Position numbers and translations under genes: made by a program. This document shows positions 8,934-18,731 of a stretch of DNA of 64,000 nucleotides, one piece after another. Below the pieces are notes generated by a model. That model saw only the letters and a program-made list of their open reading frames with translations, did not search any database and was not told where the DNA came from. The first letter of the stretch is position 1; the number at the start of each line of letters is the position of its first letter. This DNA comes from Flectobacillus sp. BAB-3569 (GTDB lineage: Bacteria; Bacteroidota; Bacteroidia; Cytophagales; Spirosomataceae): the NCBI RefSeq assembly GCF_002270355.1, contig NZ_NJFZ01000016.1:105563-169562 (forward strand), in the 5' to 3' direction.

Positions 8934-11090
8934 TTATTCTATTACTAACCAAGTGTAGCCTTCTGCTGGTATTTTCACTTTTACCTGAATTTCATGATTT
9001 TGGTTCAACAGATATACCTTTGAAGCACCTTCTTTTTCTCTGACTTTTGCTTCTTTGGTCAAGCCTGAATAGTACAAAGGAAGCGTAATGGTTCGCTCAA
9101 TAGCTTCTTTATTAGGATTATACAACATGGCTAGCCCTTTTTGTGGGAGGGTACTCGATACATGCAATAGCCCATCCCAGTCTCTTCCATCGGCACGACG
9201 AAGCTGAATCATGTCAGCATTCAGAATATCACGATATTTTTTGTACCAACTAATTGTTTTCTGAACTACGGCTTTGGTTGCATCTGTATCATACAAACGT
9301 GGACCTCGGTAACAGGCTTGTACTCCAGCACCATAATAAATCATCATCAATTGCTCGTAATCGCTAAGGTGCTCATTGAGAGGCTCTAAGATAGCACTTT
9401 CATCACCACCTTGGTATTTTGTTAATGGTACAAATCCCCAACTCATAGCACTTGTTTTTTCGATTGTTCCATCATGAATATTTTGTCGGTTGAGGATTCG
9501 CTGTTGTTCTCTACTTAACGAGAAATTGACCTCACGATATCCTAAGGCTATTTTATGAGTTCCATCCAAAAAATACCAATCTGGCGCATTGATATATACG
9601 CCTCTTTCATTCAACCAGCGATAAAGCTCTTTTTGAATATTCATCTGTTTCCATTGCGAATCAGCCAATCCCTCATGGCCGGGGTGCTGAGTAGAAGCAC
9701 AAACATCGCCAGGATAAGGACCATCATTTTCCCAAATATCAAAATGAGTCACTTCAAAAAAGTGCTTGATTTTATCTCGATACTTAAGTCCCCATTTACT
9801 ACCAAAACAAGGAGCATTACCAAAAAATGCGTGCCCAGTTTTTCCCGTAACTGGGTCAACAACATCATTTTCGTCATCGATACGTCGGCTACTAAATAGA
9901 GAATACCCTCCTAGCAGAATTCCTTTGCTATGCGCATAATCTGCGAGTTTTTTCCAACGAGTCAAATTCGTTTCACTAACGTCTTCCATATTGAGGTGAC
10001 TTCCAAAACTCAATATCAAGGCTTCGTAGCCTGTTGCGGCACACTGATTTATACAGTTAATGACTTGTTCATCATTTTGACTAACCAAGTGCATAAAAAT
10101 CGGATTTTGTGTAGTCCAAGGAGCAATAGTCCTATACATTTTACGAATCATCATGCCCCTACGCTGACGATCGTAGGAGTCCATTAAGAGCTCATGCGTG
10201 CGCACAGATTTGAAACTTTCTCCTTGAGTAAGTTTGATATGGGATACTTTTTCAGGATATACCTCAAACAAACAGGGGGTTTCATAATTATAATTTACTT
10301 GAGAAGTATAGGTCGAATCAATCAGCCAATGGGTGGTTTGATCGCTAATGTCATAGCGCATGGCATTATTAAAAGCATAATTAGTTTCGAAATATATGCC
10401 ATGTTGCTTTTTCATCTGTGTGGGACTTCCAACAACAGCACTTTCTTCCTCTACAAGACCCAATATTTCATTGACTACTCTATCAACATACATCGTTTTA
10501 GCACTTTGATTCTCTACCTCTACCCATTTGATAATCAGTGGAATATCATCATATATCTCATAGTTGACTTGTACTTTAATACCTTGTAAATCTTGATTTT
10601 GAGGTACAAAACTCAGTTTTAATCTTTTACCTTCGAGGCGCTTTGTTTTAGGTAACCAAGTAGTGGCTTTCCAATTGACAAAGGGTTCTACAGGCTTGAT
10701 TTCAAAAGATTGATACACAAAATCTGAACTACCTTTTCTCAAATTCTTCAACCATTCTTTCTTCAGGTAGGCATTTTCTTTTTGTCCTTGTAAACCCCCT
10801 ACTTGATATACTCTACCGTTGATTGTCACACGAGCTTCGGGTTTGACAGACCGAATCAGTTGTTGCTGAGTACTATGATTAAAATAATCATAACAAGCCA
10901 AGTTTTCGCCGAGAAAAAAACTCCGACGAACCAGTCCATTATCCAATACTATTTCAGAATCAGTAATGTTGACTTGGGATTTTTGGGAGATGGGACTGAC
11001 AAGCCAGTCTTGGGCTAGTTTTTGATTTTGAGCCAATAACGAAATTGTTACTTTCATAAAGAAAGCAACAAGTAAAAAAGTTTTTTTCAT
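8934..11090 (-). CDS. Secreted putative clan GH-D glycoside hydrolase (alpha-galactosidase-like)
   Basis: A signal peptide (MKKTFLLVAFFMKVTISLLA) is followed by a 718-residue protein. The first 330 or so residues look like a beta-sandwich ('EIVLDNGLVRRSFFLGEN'). The second half looks like a TIM barrel, with 'ALILSFGSHLNMED', 'KGILLGGYSLFSSR' and 'FDIWENDGPYPGD', ending in a small beta domain. This arrangement resembles GH36/GH27-type alpha-galactosidases, and the Asp residues in 'FDIWENDGP' are candidates for the nucleophile, but I cannot place it in a numbered family. It is transcribed away from the ECF-sigma/SusCD block and may serve the same glycan. Function is inferred from fold-like features only. 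Confidence 0.65.
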   Translation of the reverse strand: MKKTFLLVAFFMKVTISLLAQNQKLAQDWLVSPISQKSQVNITDSEIVLDNGLVRRSFFLGENLACYDYFNHSTQQQLIRSVKPEARVTINGRVYQVGGLQGQKENAYLKKEWLKNLRKGSSDFVYQSFEIKPVEPFVNWKATTWLPKTKRLEGKRLKLSFVPQNQDLQGIKVQVNYEIYDDIPLIIKWVEVENQSAKTMYVDRVVNEILGLVEEESAVVGSPTQMKKQHGIYFETNYAFNNAMRYDISDQTTHWLIDSTYTSQVNYNYETPCLFEVYPEKVSHIKLTQGESFKSVRTHELLMDSYDRQRRGMMIRKMYRTIAPWTTQNPIFMHLVSQNDEQVINCINQCAATGYEALILSFGSHLNMEDVSETNLTRWKKLADYAHSKGILLGGYSLFSSRRIDDENDVVDPVTGKTGHAFFGNAPCFGSKWGLKYRDKIKHFFEVTHFDIWENDGPYPGDVCASTQHPGHEGLADSQWKQMNIQKELYRWLNERGVYINAPDWYFLDGTHKIALGYREVNFSLSREQQRILNRQNIHDGTIEKTSAMSWGFVPLTKYQGGDESAILEPLNEHLSDYEQLMMIYYGAGVQACYRGPRLYDTDATKAVVQKTISWYKKYRDILNADMIQLRRADGRDWDGLLHVSSTLPQKGLAMLYNPNKEAIERTITLPLYYSGLTKEAKVREKEGASKVYLLNQNHEIQVKVKIPAEGYTWLVIE

Positions 11091-11285
11091 GAATTAAATA
11101 AATTTCAGGTTTGAAAATTGGGCTAAAAAGGAGTAAAACAAAGCATTAGCTCCCTCCTTTTACCGTTTAGAAAAGACGAACTCTAGAAAAAATACCCTTT
11201 GCTGGTAGTCTATTTACAACGTAAAATGTGCTTCTATCCTATCATCATTGTTGAAGTATGTTTTAATTTTATAAGTCACTGACAA

Positions 11286-11377
11286 TTAAGTTAGTGGACA
11301 AAAAAATTCAACTATTGGGCTTTAGAAAAAAGCATTCTAACACTCTTTGCCTAGTGCCTAAAGCACACAACTTAAAT
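11286..11377 (+). repeat. R1 repeat, shortened copy
   Basis: A short version of the R1 intergenic family: the start TTAGTGGACAAAA, the GGGCTTT segment, then CACTCTTTGCCTAGTGCCTA and an AACTTAAA end. The middle CGGCTTTCGGCGG part of the full-length copies (for example 33521-33718) is missing. Confidence 0.6.
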
Positions 11378-11385
11378 TTATAATG

Positions 11386-11455
11386 TAAGTAATTGATAAT
11401 TAAAATTTTACATTCACAATTCACAACTCATAATTCAGCACTAATACTTAGTTTG
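11386..11455. repeat. R3 repeat copy
   Basis: About 66 bases running from TAATTGATAATTAAAATTTTACA to CAGCACTAATACTTA. The copy at 23668-23740 is almost identical, and diverged copies lie near 27096, 32661, 42478, 43230 and 60010. No open frame. It sits directly before the sigma-factor promoter region. Confidence 0.6.
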
Positions 11456-11491
11456 GTATTATTTTGCTAAAAATTAATATTTATAATAGTA

Positions 11492-11499
11492 TATATTTG
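11492..11499 (+). promoter_or_regulatory. Candidate -7 box (TATATTTG) for the sigma/FecR/SusCD block
   Basis: Exact match to the Bacteroidota -7 consensus TAnnTTTG, 62 bases before the sigma-factor start. No TTG is found at the ideal 19-base distance upstream, so only the -7 element is supported. Confidence 0.4.
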
Positions 11500-11560
11500 T
11501 AATATTTTACTTAAGTAATTGTGTCATAAGTACACGTTGAGTTGTAGATGATGAATAGCT

Positions 11561-12211
11561 GTGTTGGATTCATTTATAAATTTTATTAACTATTATATTT
11601 TGGCTTTTAATTCCTTGCATAACAGTGATTTAGAGATTTGGCAATCCTTTAAAAAAGGAGATAAGATTGCTTTTGCCAAAATCTATCAGTTACACGCTAA
11701 GTCATTATTGAATTATGGCGTAACGCTTCGAATCTCTTCAAACTTATCAGTTATAGAAGACTGTCTTCAAGATTTATTTCTAGAACTATGGCAGAGCAGG
11801 GAAAACCTTGCTGATACCGATTCTATTAAGTTTTACTTATTCCGTGCGCTGAAAAACAAGTTGATGCGAACAGTCAAATACGACTTTTCTAAAAGTACTG
11901 ACGAAATTGATGAAACTCTAGGAGGAGATCTTTTTGAGGCTTCTATTGAAAGAATTCTGATTGAAGAAGAAAGTCAAAAAGAACGCTTAGAGCGCCTTAA
12001 AGTAGCCTTCGATGGCCTATCACAACGCCAGCGTGAAGTCATCAACTTGAAATATTATCACCAATTCTCAAATGCCCAGATTGCCGAAATTATGGAGCTA
12101 AATTATGCTTCTGTGGGTAACCTCATCCAAAAAGCTTTGTTCTCTTTACGTCAATCAATACATATTTCCATCCATTTATTCCTACTTATTTTCTCTTCAT
12201 TTATTAGATAA
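11561..12211 (+). CDS. ECF RNA polymerase sigma factor (FecI-like)
   Basis: Sigma-70-family ECF factor of the type paired with FecR anti-sigma factors. Region 2 is visible in 'VIEDCLQDLFLELWQSRENL' and region 4 in 'LSQRQREVINLKYYHQ' plus 'NYASVGNLIQKALFSLR'. Start: an in-frame stop lies at 11552 and no ATG fits, so GTG 11561 (or the TTG right after it) must be used. The first 20 or so residues before 'DLEIWQSFKKGDKIAF' are not typical. The C-terminus ends in a hydrophobic tail (IHLFLLIFSSFIR), sometimes seen in Bacteroidota ECF factors. FecR follows after 108 bases, then SusC/SusD: a standard cell-surface signalling arrangement that would transcribe the downstream glycan-uptake genes. Confidence 0.88.
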   Translation: MLDSFINFINYYILAFNSLHNSDLEIWQSFKKGDKIAFAKIYQLHAKSLLNYGVTLRISSNLSVIEDCLQDLFLELWQSRENLADTDSIKFYLFRALKNKLMRTVKYDFSKSTDEIDETLGGDLFEASIERILIEEESQKERLERLKVAFDGLSQRQREVINLKYYHQFSNAQIAEIMELNYASVGNLIQKALFSLRQSIHISIHLFLLIFSSFIR

Positions 12212-12319
12212 ATCACTGATTTATTATCACTTAACTGTTTAGATACAGTTTATGTATAAATTTTTTTTCAAAAAATAGGATATATTTCTGTTATCCTTGT
12301 CATTCTATAATTGACAGCT

Positions 12320-13405
12320 ATGAACTATTCTCATTACAACACCATCGATTTTGTAAAAGACGATTTTTTTTGTCGTTGGGTGCAAAATCCAGATAAACAT
12401 ACCAATACCTTCTGGCAAGATTTTATGCAAAATCATCCAGAAAAAAGAACAGTGATTTTAGAAGCAAAATCACTGGTAAAAACGCTTGGTATCATGCAAA
12501 CTACACCTATTGATGAAGATGCGTCCCTTGAAAAAATATGGAGTGGTGTCGAATTAGAAATACAACTCTCCGAGAAACCGAGTTACTGGTATAGGTTTCA
12601 ATGGCAACTAGCCGCATCGGTATTATTACTGATTGGACTTGGATATTGGATCAACCATTATCAGCGCGAAGATAGAAATTATGAGATTCCTCAACTGGCG
12701 AATTACAACAAGGAAATCGAGTTTGTTGAAAGTCAAAATACTTCCAATCGGCCTTTGAGTATTACAGTGAGTGACGGATCGGAAATAGTTCTCCAAAAAA
12801 ATACTCGTATTAAATATCCTAAAGTATTCGAAAAGAATAAAAGGGAGGTCTATTTAGTTGGAGAAGCATTCTTTAAGGTAAAAAGAAACCCACAAAAACC
12901 ATTTATTATTTATACCAAAAAGTTAATTACACAGGTATTGGGGACAAGTTTTACGATTAAAGCCAACCCTAATATTGAGGAAGAAAGGGTTATTGTAAAA
13001 ACAGGTAAAGTATCGGTGCTCGCACAAAAACAAGCAAGTGATCGCAACCATACCAATCCCAATACAATCATTGTTACGCCGAATCAAGAGGTGGTTTATG
13101 AATTATCCAAAGCCAAGTTAGTAAAGAAGATTGTAGAATTGCCTCAAATACTTGCTGATTCTTCTGATAATCAGACATTTATTTATCGTAATGCTTCTTT
13201 AGCAAGTGTATTTTCAGATTTAGAAAAGGCTTATGGAATCAAAATCGTGTATGATTCGAAACTCTATGAAGATTGTACCATTAATGGTAATCTCTCTGAC
13301 GAGACGATGTTTGATAAATTAAATAGTATTTCTAAAATCACAGGAATAAGTTACCAAGTAATTGACGCTCAAATTATTATATCAGGAAAAGGATGTAATT
13401 ATTGA
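12320..13405 (+). CDS. FecR-family anti-sigma factor
   Basis: Inner-membrane regulator that holds the upstream ECF factor and passes a signal from the outer-membrane receptor. Cytoplasmic N-terminal part (residues 1-95), one transmembrane helix (about 96-113, 'LAASVLLLIGLGYW'), periplasmic FecR domain ('PLSITVSDGSEIVLQKNT', 'REVYLVGEAFFKVK', 'LGTSFTIKA') and a C-terminal DUF4974/STN-like domain ('SLASVFSDLEKAYGIKIVYD'). The frame also opens at TTG 12311, but ATG 12320 gives the normal N-terminus. 361 residues, a typical length. Confidence 0.9.
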   Translation: MNYSHYNTIDFVKDDFFCRWVQNPDKHTNTFWQDFMQNHPEKRTVILEAKSLVKTLGIMQTTPIDEDASLEKIWSGVELEIQLSEKPSYWYRFQWQLAASVLLLIGLGYWINHYQREDRNYEIPQLANYNKEIEFVESQNTSNRPLSITVSDGSEIVLQKNTRIKYPKVFEKNKREVYLVGEAFFKVKRNPQKPFIIYTKKLITQVLGTSFTIKANPNIEEERVIVKTGKVSVLAQKQASDRNHTNPNTIIVTPNQEVVYELSKAKLVKKIVELPQILADSSDNQTFIYRNASLASVFSDLEKAYGIKIVYDSKLYEDCTINGNLSDETMFDKLNSISKITGISYQVIDAQIIISGKGCNY

Positions 13406-13492
13406 AAACTAACAAATGTATTTTTAAACACTATAAAAACCTACTAATAACTATGATCCAAAAAAGTTTCTAATTCTTCCTAAAAAAGAAAA

Positions 13493-13521
13493 GTCGGCAA
13501 ATGTTCGCACCATTTACCGAC
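13493..13521 (+). promoter_or_regulatory. Hairpin in the fecR-susC leader
   Basis: Inverted repeat GTCGGcAAATG / CATTTaCCGAC with a 7-base loop in the 217-base space between fecR and susC. A second hairpin, GCACTTC / GAAGTGC, lies at 13552-13572. There is no long T-run, so an mRNA processing or attenuation structure is more likely than a simple terminator; it could help set the fecR to susC expression ratio (inference). Confidence 0.4.
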
Positions 13522-13622
13522 TCCATGTGATTCCCGTTTAAGCAACTTGAGGCACTTCTTACTAGGAAGTGCATGGGAATATTTTTGTCAATTTTTCGAG
13601 AAAAACAAAAACATTACAATTT

Positions 13623-16600
13623 ATGAAAAAAAATCTATTAACGTTAGCAACGTTACTATCCATTATGAAAATTTCAGCTGGACAGATATTTATTGCGATT
13701 ATTTTCACAACACTGTCGTACGCTAGAGATGCTAGCGGACAAGATATGTTACAGAAAAAGGTAACCCTTCATATTCAAGAAAAGGGATTAATTGAAGTGC
13801 TTTCTGAATTTGAAAATACTGCAAAAGTAAACTTTTTCTATAGCCCCAATAGCATAGGCGCCAAGCGAAAAATAAGTGTTAATGTCAAAAATAAGGAATT
13901 AAAAGAGGTGTTACATGAAATATTCACACCACTAGGTATTGGCTATGAAATTCAAGGAAATCGAATTTTGCTAAAAAAGTCCAATTCTCTTTCCTTAAAA
14001 AACGACGAAAATGTAGAATCCCAAGCTGAATATCTGGAACAAGCCGTTTCTGGTACTATAGCAGACGAAAACGGCGTTCCTTTGGTCGGAGTAAATATTA
14101 GTATTAAAGGAACGACAAAAGGTGCAGTAACCAATGATAAAGGGCAATTCAACATCAATGTCCCAAATGGATCAAGCATTTTGGTGTTTTCTTATATTGG
14201 ATATAAAAAACAAGAAATCCAAGTAGGTAAATCAACTGAACTAAATATAAAGCTGGTAGCAGAACAACAAAGTTTGGATGAAGTTGTGGTTGTGGGCTAT
14301 GGCACTCAAAAGAAAATCAATTTAACTGGTTCTGTTTCAAGTATTTCTGCTAAAGAAATTGCAGATAGACCTATTACACAATCTTCTCAAGCATTAGCAG
14401 GTCTCATGACGGGTGTTTCGGTATCGCAAGGTTCAGGACAGCCTGGTAATAACGGTGCAAGTATTACGATTCGTGGTATAGGTTCTTATGGTGCTGGTGG
14501 TGGTGCGTTGATTCTCGTTGATGGATTAGCAACTTCTATTAATGATGTTGACCCGAATAACATCAAAAGTATTTCGGTATTGAAAGATGCAGCTTCAGCG
14601 GCGATGTATGGTAGCCGAGCTGCCAATGGCGTAATCCTCATCGAAACCAAAAGAGGCGAATCTGGCAAAATGAAAATTAGCTATAATAGCTATGCTGGAT
14701 GGCAAAATGCTACTCAACTACCTGATTTTGTGGAATCTGCTGAATATGCCAAGCTAAGAAATGAAGCAAATATCAACGCAGGCGCAGGTATTTCTTATAC
14801 AGATGCTGACATTGAGAAATTCAGAAACGGCTCAGACCCTGATAATTATCCCAACGTACCTCACCTTAAAAACCTTTTAACTTCTGGTGATGGTTTTCAG
14901 AGTAACCATAACCTAAGTTTTATGGGAGGAAATGATAAAACAAAGTATCTATTTTCTATTGGGTATTTGCAACAAAATGGTATCGTGGCTAAAAATGGCT
15001 ATTCGAAATATAATATACTTTTGAATACGGACACTAAAATTAAGGATAACCTTACGCTAAAAGTGAACTTGACAGGATATACTTCAGAAAACCATTCTCC
15101 ACGTCAATATGATGGCGGTATGAACAGCATGATCAACTTTGCGGTAAGACAAGGCCCTATTTTTGCAGGTAAAAAATCTGATGGAACTTATGGTTACCAA
15201 GACAATTACAGCCCAGAAGCATGGATGGCAAGTGAGTCTTTTTACAAAGGAACAAACAAATACTTTTTGGGAAGTAGTGAAATAGCTTGGGAGGTCATCA
15301 AAGGATTAACCTTGAGTGGTAAAGTTGGATATAATTTCTGGAGTTACTACAACAAAGATTATGCTTCAGATTTTGTGTTTAATGCAAACAAGACGGTTGG
15401 CCCTAACAATTTAACAGTATCGTCTGGACAAGGCCAGCAATTAACCATGCAGTCGTTAGCTACCTACACTAAACAAATAGACCAGCACTCGTTTACGATA
15501 CTCGGTGGTGTTTCTCAAGAGCAATATGATGATTGGGGAATGTCAGCTTTTCGTAAAGATTTTCCGACTAATACCCTTTTCGAAATCAATGGTGGTTCTG
15601 CCACAGGTATGAGTAACTCAGGTTCTGCGTCGGCATGGTCAATGCGTTCATTTTTCAGTAGAGTCAATTACTCTTACAACGGTAGATATTTGTTTGAAGC
15701 CAATATGCGTTCGGATGCTACCTCTCGCTTCCCTGCAAAAGGTAGATGGGGTTATTTCCCTTCATTCTCAGCAGGATGGATTCTTTCAGAAGAAGATTTC
15801 TTGAAAAATATTTCTTGGGTAAACAGCCTAAAATTAAGAGCAAGCTGGGGGAAATTGGGTAACCAAAATGTTGGTACATACCCTTATCAGAATATTGTTT
15901 CATTGGGACAAAACTATTCTCTAGGTGGTGTTTTAGTGTCTGGTGCAGCCACTACAAGACTTAGCAACGCTGATGTTACTTGGGAAACTACTACGACGAC
16001 CGATATTGGTTTAGATGCAAGCTTGTGGAAAGGAAAGTTAGATTTTACTTTGGGTGTTTTCAAAAAACAAACTTCTGGTGTGCTTTATAGCGTAGCAAGC
16101 TCTGCTACTTTGGGTCTTAGTACTTCTCCTGTAAACATTGGAGGCGTAGAAAATACGGGCTTTGAAGCAAGCTTAAACTATCATGCAAACATTGGAAAGG
16201 TTAAAATCGGAGTTTCTCCAAACTTTACAGTGGTCAACAACAAGGTAACTGAACTCGCCAATGGACTTCAACAAAATATCGGGGCTAATTTATTTGTAGG
16301 ACAGTCATTAGGCGTTACGTATGGTTATGTTGCAGATGGTTTGTTTAAAGATGCCGATGATGTTGCTAAGTACCCTCAACAACCTTATTCTGCACAACCT
16401 GGCTTGATAAGATATAAAGATATTAGTGGTCCTAATGGAGTGCCAGATGGTAAAGTAGATGCCACTTATGATAGAACATTTATCGGAAATACTGTTCCTA
16501 AATACAATTTTGGTTTAACACTTACTGCAAACTACAAAGGATTCGATTTCTTAATGTTAGTGCAAGGACTTGCAGGATGGCAAAAACAAATGAATAACTA

Positions 16601-16979
16601 TCAAGCATTTGCCTTCTTCAACGGAGGACAAATCCAAAGATGGCAAGTAGAAAACCGTTGGACAACTGAGAACCCAAATCCAAATGCACTTTATCCAAAA
16701 TTAACAAGTCTTAACGAAGGAAGTGGGATTGTTCAAACATCAACATTCTGGAATAGAGATGCCAGTTTTGCAAGATTAAAAAGCTTACAAGTTGGCTATA
16801 CATTTAGTAATAAGTTGATGGAGAAAATGAAGATTGACAGGCTTAGAGTATACTTTAGTGGACAAAATCTCCTTTCAATCAATTCATATTATCAAGGATG
16901 GGACCCAGAAATGGCACAAAATAATGGATTTTATCCCCTTACAAGTGTTTATACTTTTGGTGTAAATGTATCATTCTAA
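13623..16979 (+). CDS. SusC/RagA TonB-dependent outer-membrane receptor with STN signalling domain
   Basis: Energy-dependent importer of oligosaccharides that also signals. In order: signal sequence (from MKKNLLTLATLL), STN/secretin-N domain ('KVTLHIQEKGLIEVLSEF', 'GYEIQGNRILLKK'), carboxypeptidase-D-regulatory-like domain ('SGTIADENGVPLVGVNIS'), TonB box region ('LDEVVVVGYGTQKK'), plug ('ALILVDGLATSINDVDP', 'LKDAASAAMYGSRAANG') and a beta barrel that ends in the outer-membrane signature 'FGVNVSF'. I start at ATG 13623; the frame opens earlier at GTG 13569 but that part is not signal-like. The STN domain is the contact for FecR, so this receptor should control the ECF factor two genes upstream. 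SusD follows after 36 bases. Confidence 0.95.
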   Translation: MKKNLLTLATLLSIMKISAGQIFIAIIFTTLSYARDASGQDMLQKKVTLHIQEKGLIEVLSEFENTAKVNFFYSPNSIGAKRKISVNVKNKELKEVLHEIFTPLGIGYEIQGNRILLKKSNSLSLKNDENVESQAEYLEQAVSGTIADENGVPLVGVNISIKGTTKGAVTNDKGQFNINVPNGSSILVFSYIGYKKQEIQVGKSTELNIKLVAEQQSLDEVVVVGYGTQKKINLTGSVSSISAKEIADRPITQSSQALAGLMTGVSVSQGSGQPGNNGASITIRGIGSYGAGGGALILVDGLATSINDVDPNNIKSISVLKDAASAAMYGSRAANGVILIETKRGESGKMKISYNSYAGWQNATQLPDFVESAEYAKLRNEANINAGAGISYTDADIEKFRNGSDPDNYPNVPHLKNLLTSGDGFQSNHNLSFMGGNDKTKYLFSIGYLQQNGIVAKNGYSKYNILLNTDTKIKDNLTLKVNLTGYTSENHSPRQYDGGMNSMINFAVRQGPIFAGKKSDGTYGYQDNYSPEAWMASESFYKGTNKYFLGSSEIAWEVIKGLTLSGKVGYNFWSYYNKDYASDFVFNANKTVGPNNLTVSSGQGQQLTMQSLATYTKQIDQHSFTILGGVSQEQYDDWGMSAFRKDFPTNTLFEINGGSATGMSNSGSASAWSMRSFFSRVNYSYNGRYLFEANMRSDATSRFPAKGRWGYFPSFSAGWILSEEDFLKNISWVNSLKLRASWGKLGNQNVGTYPYQNIVSLGQNYSLGGVLVSGAATTRLSNADVTWETTTTTDIGLDASLWKGKLDFTLGVFKKQTSGVLYSVASSATLGLSTSPVNIGGVENTGFEASLNYHANIGKVKIGVSPNFTVVNNKVTELANGLQQNIGANLFVGQSLGVTYGYVADGLFKDADDVAKYPQQPYSAQPGLIRYKDISGPNGVPDGKVDATYDRTFIGNTVPKYNFGLTLTANYKGFDFLMLVQGLAGWQKQMNNYQAFAFFNGGQIQRWQVENRWTTENPNPNALYPKLTSLNEGSGIVQTSTFWNRDASFARLKSLQVGYTFSNKLMEKMKIDRLRVYFSGQNLLSINSYYQGWDPEMAQNNGFYPLTSVYTFGVNVSF

Positions 16980-17015
16980 ATTATAAGGACATATTTTACT
17001 AAACGATTGAGAGAC

Positions 17016-18650
17016 ATGAAATTCAAAAATATATATTCAAAACTACCATCTTTCAAAATAGGCTTACTATTTGCGTTATACTTCTCTTTGGTAGCTTGTA
17101 AAAGTGATTATTTTGACAAACAACCACTCGACTCTATTTCAGATGGTACTTTCTGGAAAACAGAAAAAGACGCAAATCTTGCCTTGATTGGATGTTATAA
17201 TATCGGAGCAGGCTGGTCTGGCGAGGATTTCTGGAATGCTAGAGCGGTATTTTATCTTGATTTGATGGCAGGACTAGGTTCAGAGAAAGAGTTAATCCCT
17301 GACCGTGTTACCGACGGTTCGTTAAACTCTTCTTACTGGGTGACCAATAGCTATTGGAGCAATACTTACAATAAAATTGCCAAATGCAATAACTTCCTAG
17401 ACCATATTGATGCTATTCAGATGGATCAAACGAAGAAGAATATCTTAAAATCTGAAATTCGTACTCTAAGGGCTTATTGTTTGTTCAACCTTGCTCTATA
17501 CTTTGGGGATGTGCCTTTGCCTAAAAAGCTATTAACCTTAGATGAGGCAAACTCTATTACGAGAACGCCTAAGGCAGAGGTTTGGACTTTTGTAGAAAAC
17601 GAACTAAAAGAGAGTGCTACCTTATTACCTACCACTCGCCCAAGTAGTGAAATGGGACGTATTACAGCAGGAGCAGCTTTGGCTATTTTAGGTAGAGTAC
17701 AAATGGCAGAGAAAAAATGGAGTGATGCCGCTGCAACCTACAAGAAAATCATAGATAGTGGTGCTTATTCAATCGAGCAAGGAGGTTTTAAAAAGTTATT
17801 TATTCAAACAGGAGAAAATAGCAATGAAATCATTCTTGCCTCACAATATCATGAGGATACTTACGGTCACGTGTTTTTGCAATATCTTTATCCAGAAACT
17901 TATGGAGGATGGCACCAGTTTTCGCCTTACAACGAGTTGGTGCAGTCGTATGAGTGTATAGATGGAAAAACGGTAGAAGAATCTCCATTATATAACTCAA
18001 ATAACCCTTACAATAATCGTGATCCAAGACTAGATCAAACAATCATGATTTCTGATCGTGCGGTATTTAAAGGAGTAAAATACATCTCAAGACCTGAAAG
18101 TAATTCATCGGATAGAATGAATCGATACAATTGGAGTGGCTACTGTGTCAATAAGTTCATGGATTCAACCTTTGCTGGAAACCTCATGAATTATGGTGGA
18201 AACTTCACTTTGATTCGCTATGCTGAAGTACTTCTAAGCTATCTTGAGGCAAAAGTAGAAGCTGGAGATGCTATCAATCAGGCCTTATTGGATGAAACTA
18301 TCAATAAAGTAAGAGGTAGAGCTTCGGTTAATATGCCTCCTGTGAAAGTAACAGATGCTGCTTCGTTGAGAACAATCTTTAGAAGAGAACGCAAAGTAGA
18401 GTTAGCTTTTGAAGGAATACATTATTATGATATTCTGAGATGGGGCACTGCCGCAACCGAACTGAACAGACAGTTTACAGGTATGAAACTCACCAATTCG
18501 CCAGCTACTTACAAAGATTTCCCTGTGGATAATCAAGGTTTCTTACTTTATCAAAAAAGAGCTTTTGTCGCAGGAAGAAATGAATTGTGGCCAATTCCTC
18601 AGTCGGAAAGAGATATTAATAAAAACCTTACACAGAATCCTGGCTATTAA
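17016..18650 (+). CDS. SusD/RagB glycan-binding lipoprotein
   Basis: Surface lipoprotein lid of the SusC channel. ATG 17016 begins a lipoprotein signal with lipobox 'SLVAC' (C28); the frame also opens at TTG 17007. The N-terminal SusD-like part ('YFDKQPLDSISDGTFWKTE'), the TPR-like helices ('RTLRAYCLFNLALYFGDVP', 'AAALAILGRVQMAEKKW') and the C-terminal RagB part ('RRERKVELAFEGIHYYDI', 'WPIPQSERDINKNLTQNP') are all present. 544 residues, a usual length. It is expected to be co-transcribed with the upstream receptor; a terminator-like hairpin follows it. Confidence 0.95.
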   Translation: MKFKNIYSKLPSFKIGLLFALYFSLVACKSDYFDKQPLDSISDGTFWKTEKDANLALIGCYNIGAGWSGEDFWNARAVFYLDLMAGLGSEKELIPDRVTDGSLNSSYWVTNSYWSNTYNKIAKCNNFLDHIDAIQMDQTKKNILKSEIRTLRAYCLFNLALYFGDVPLPKKLLTLDEANSITRTPKAEVWTFVENELKESATLLPTTRPSSEMGRITAGAALAILGRVQMAEKKWSDAAATYKKIIDSGAYSIEQGGFKKLFIQTGENSNEIILASQYHEDTYGHVFLQYLYPETYGGWHQFSPYNELVQSYECIDGKTVEESPLYNSNNPYNNRDPRLDQTIMISDRAVFKGVKYISRPESNSSDRMNRYNWSGYCVNKFMDSTFAGNLMNYGGNFTLIRYAEVLLSYLEAKVEAGDAINQALLDETINKVRGRASVNMPPVKVTDAASLRTIFRRERKVELAFEGIHYYDILRWGTAATELNRQFTGMKLTNSPATYKDFPVDNQGFLLYQKRAFVAGRNELWPIPQSERDINKNLTQNPGY

Positions 18651-18682
18651 TATCATTCATTAAAATCATATCCCTGAAATGC

Positions 18683-18725
18683 CTTAGCGAATGAGAACCT
18701 GTTTTTCATTCGCTAAGTTTTTTTA
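18683..18725 (+). terminator. Intrinsic terminator between susD and the fucosidase
   Basis: CTTAGCGAATGA pairs with TCATTCGCTAAG, followed by a run of seven T. It lies only 7 bases before the fucosidase start, so read-through must be partial or the fucosidase needs its own promoter. Confidence 0.75.
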
Positions 18726-18731
18726 ATTAAA

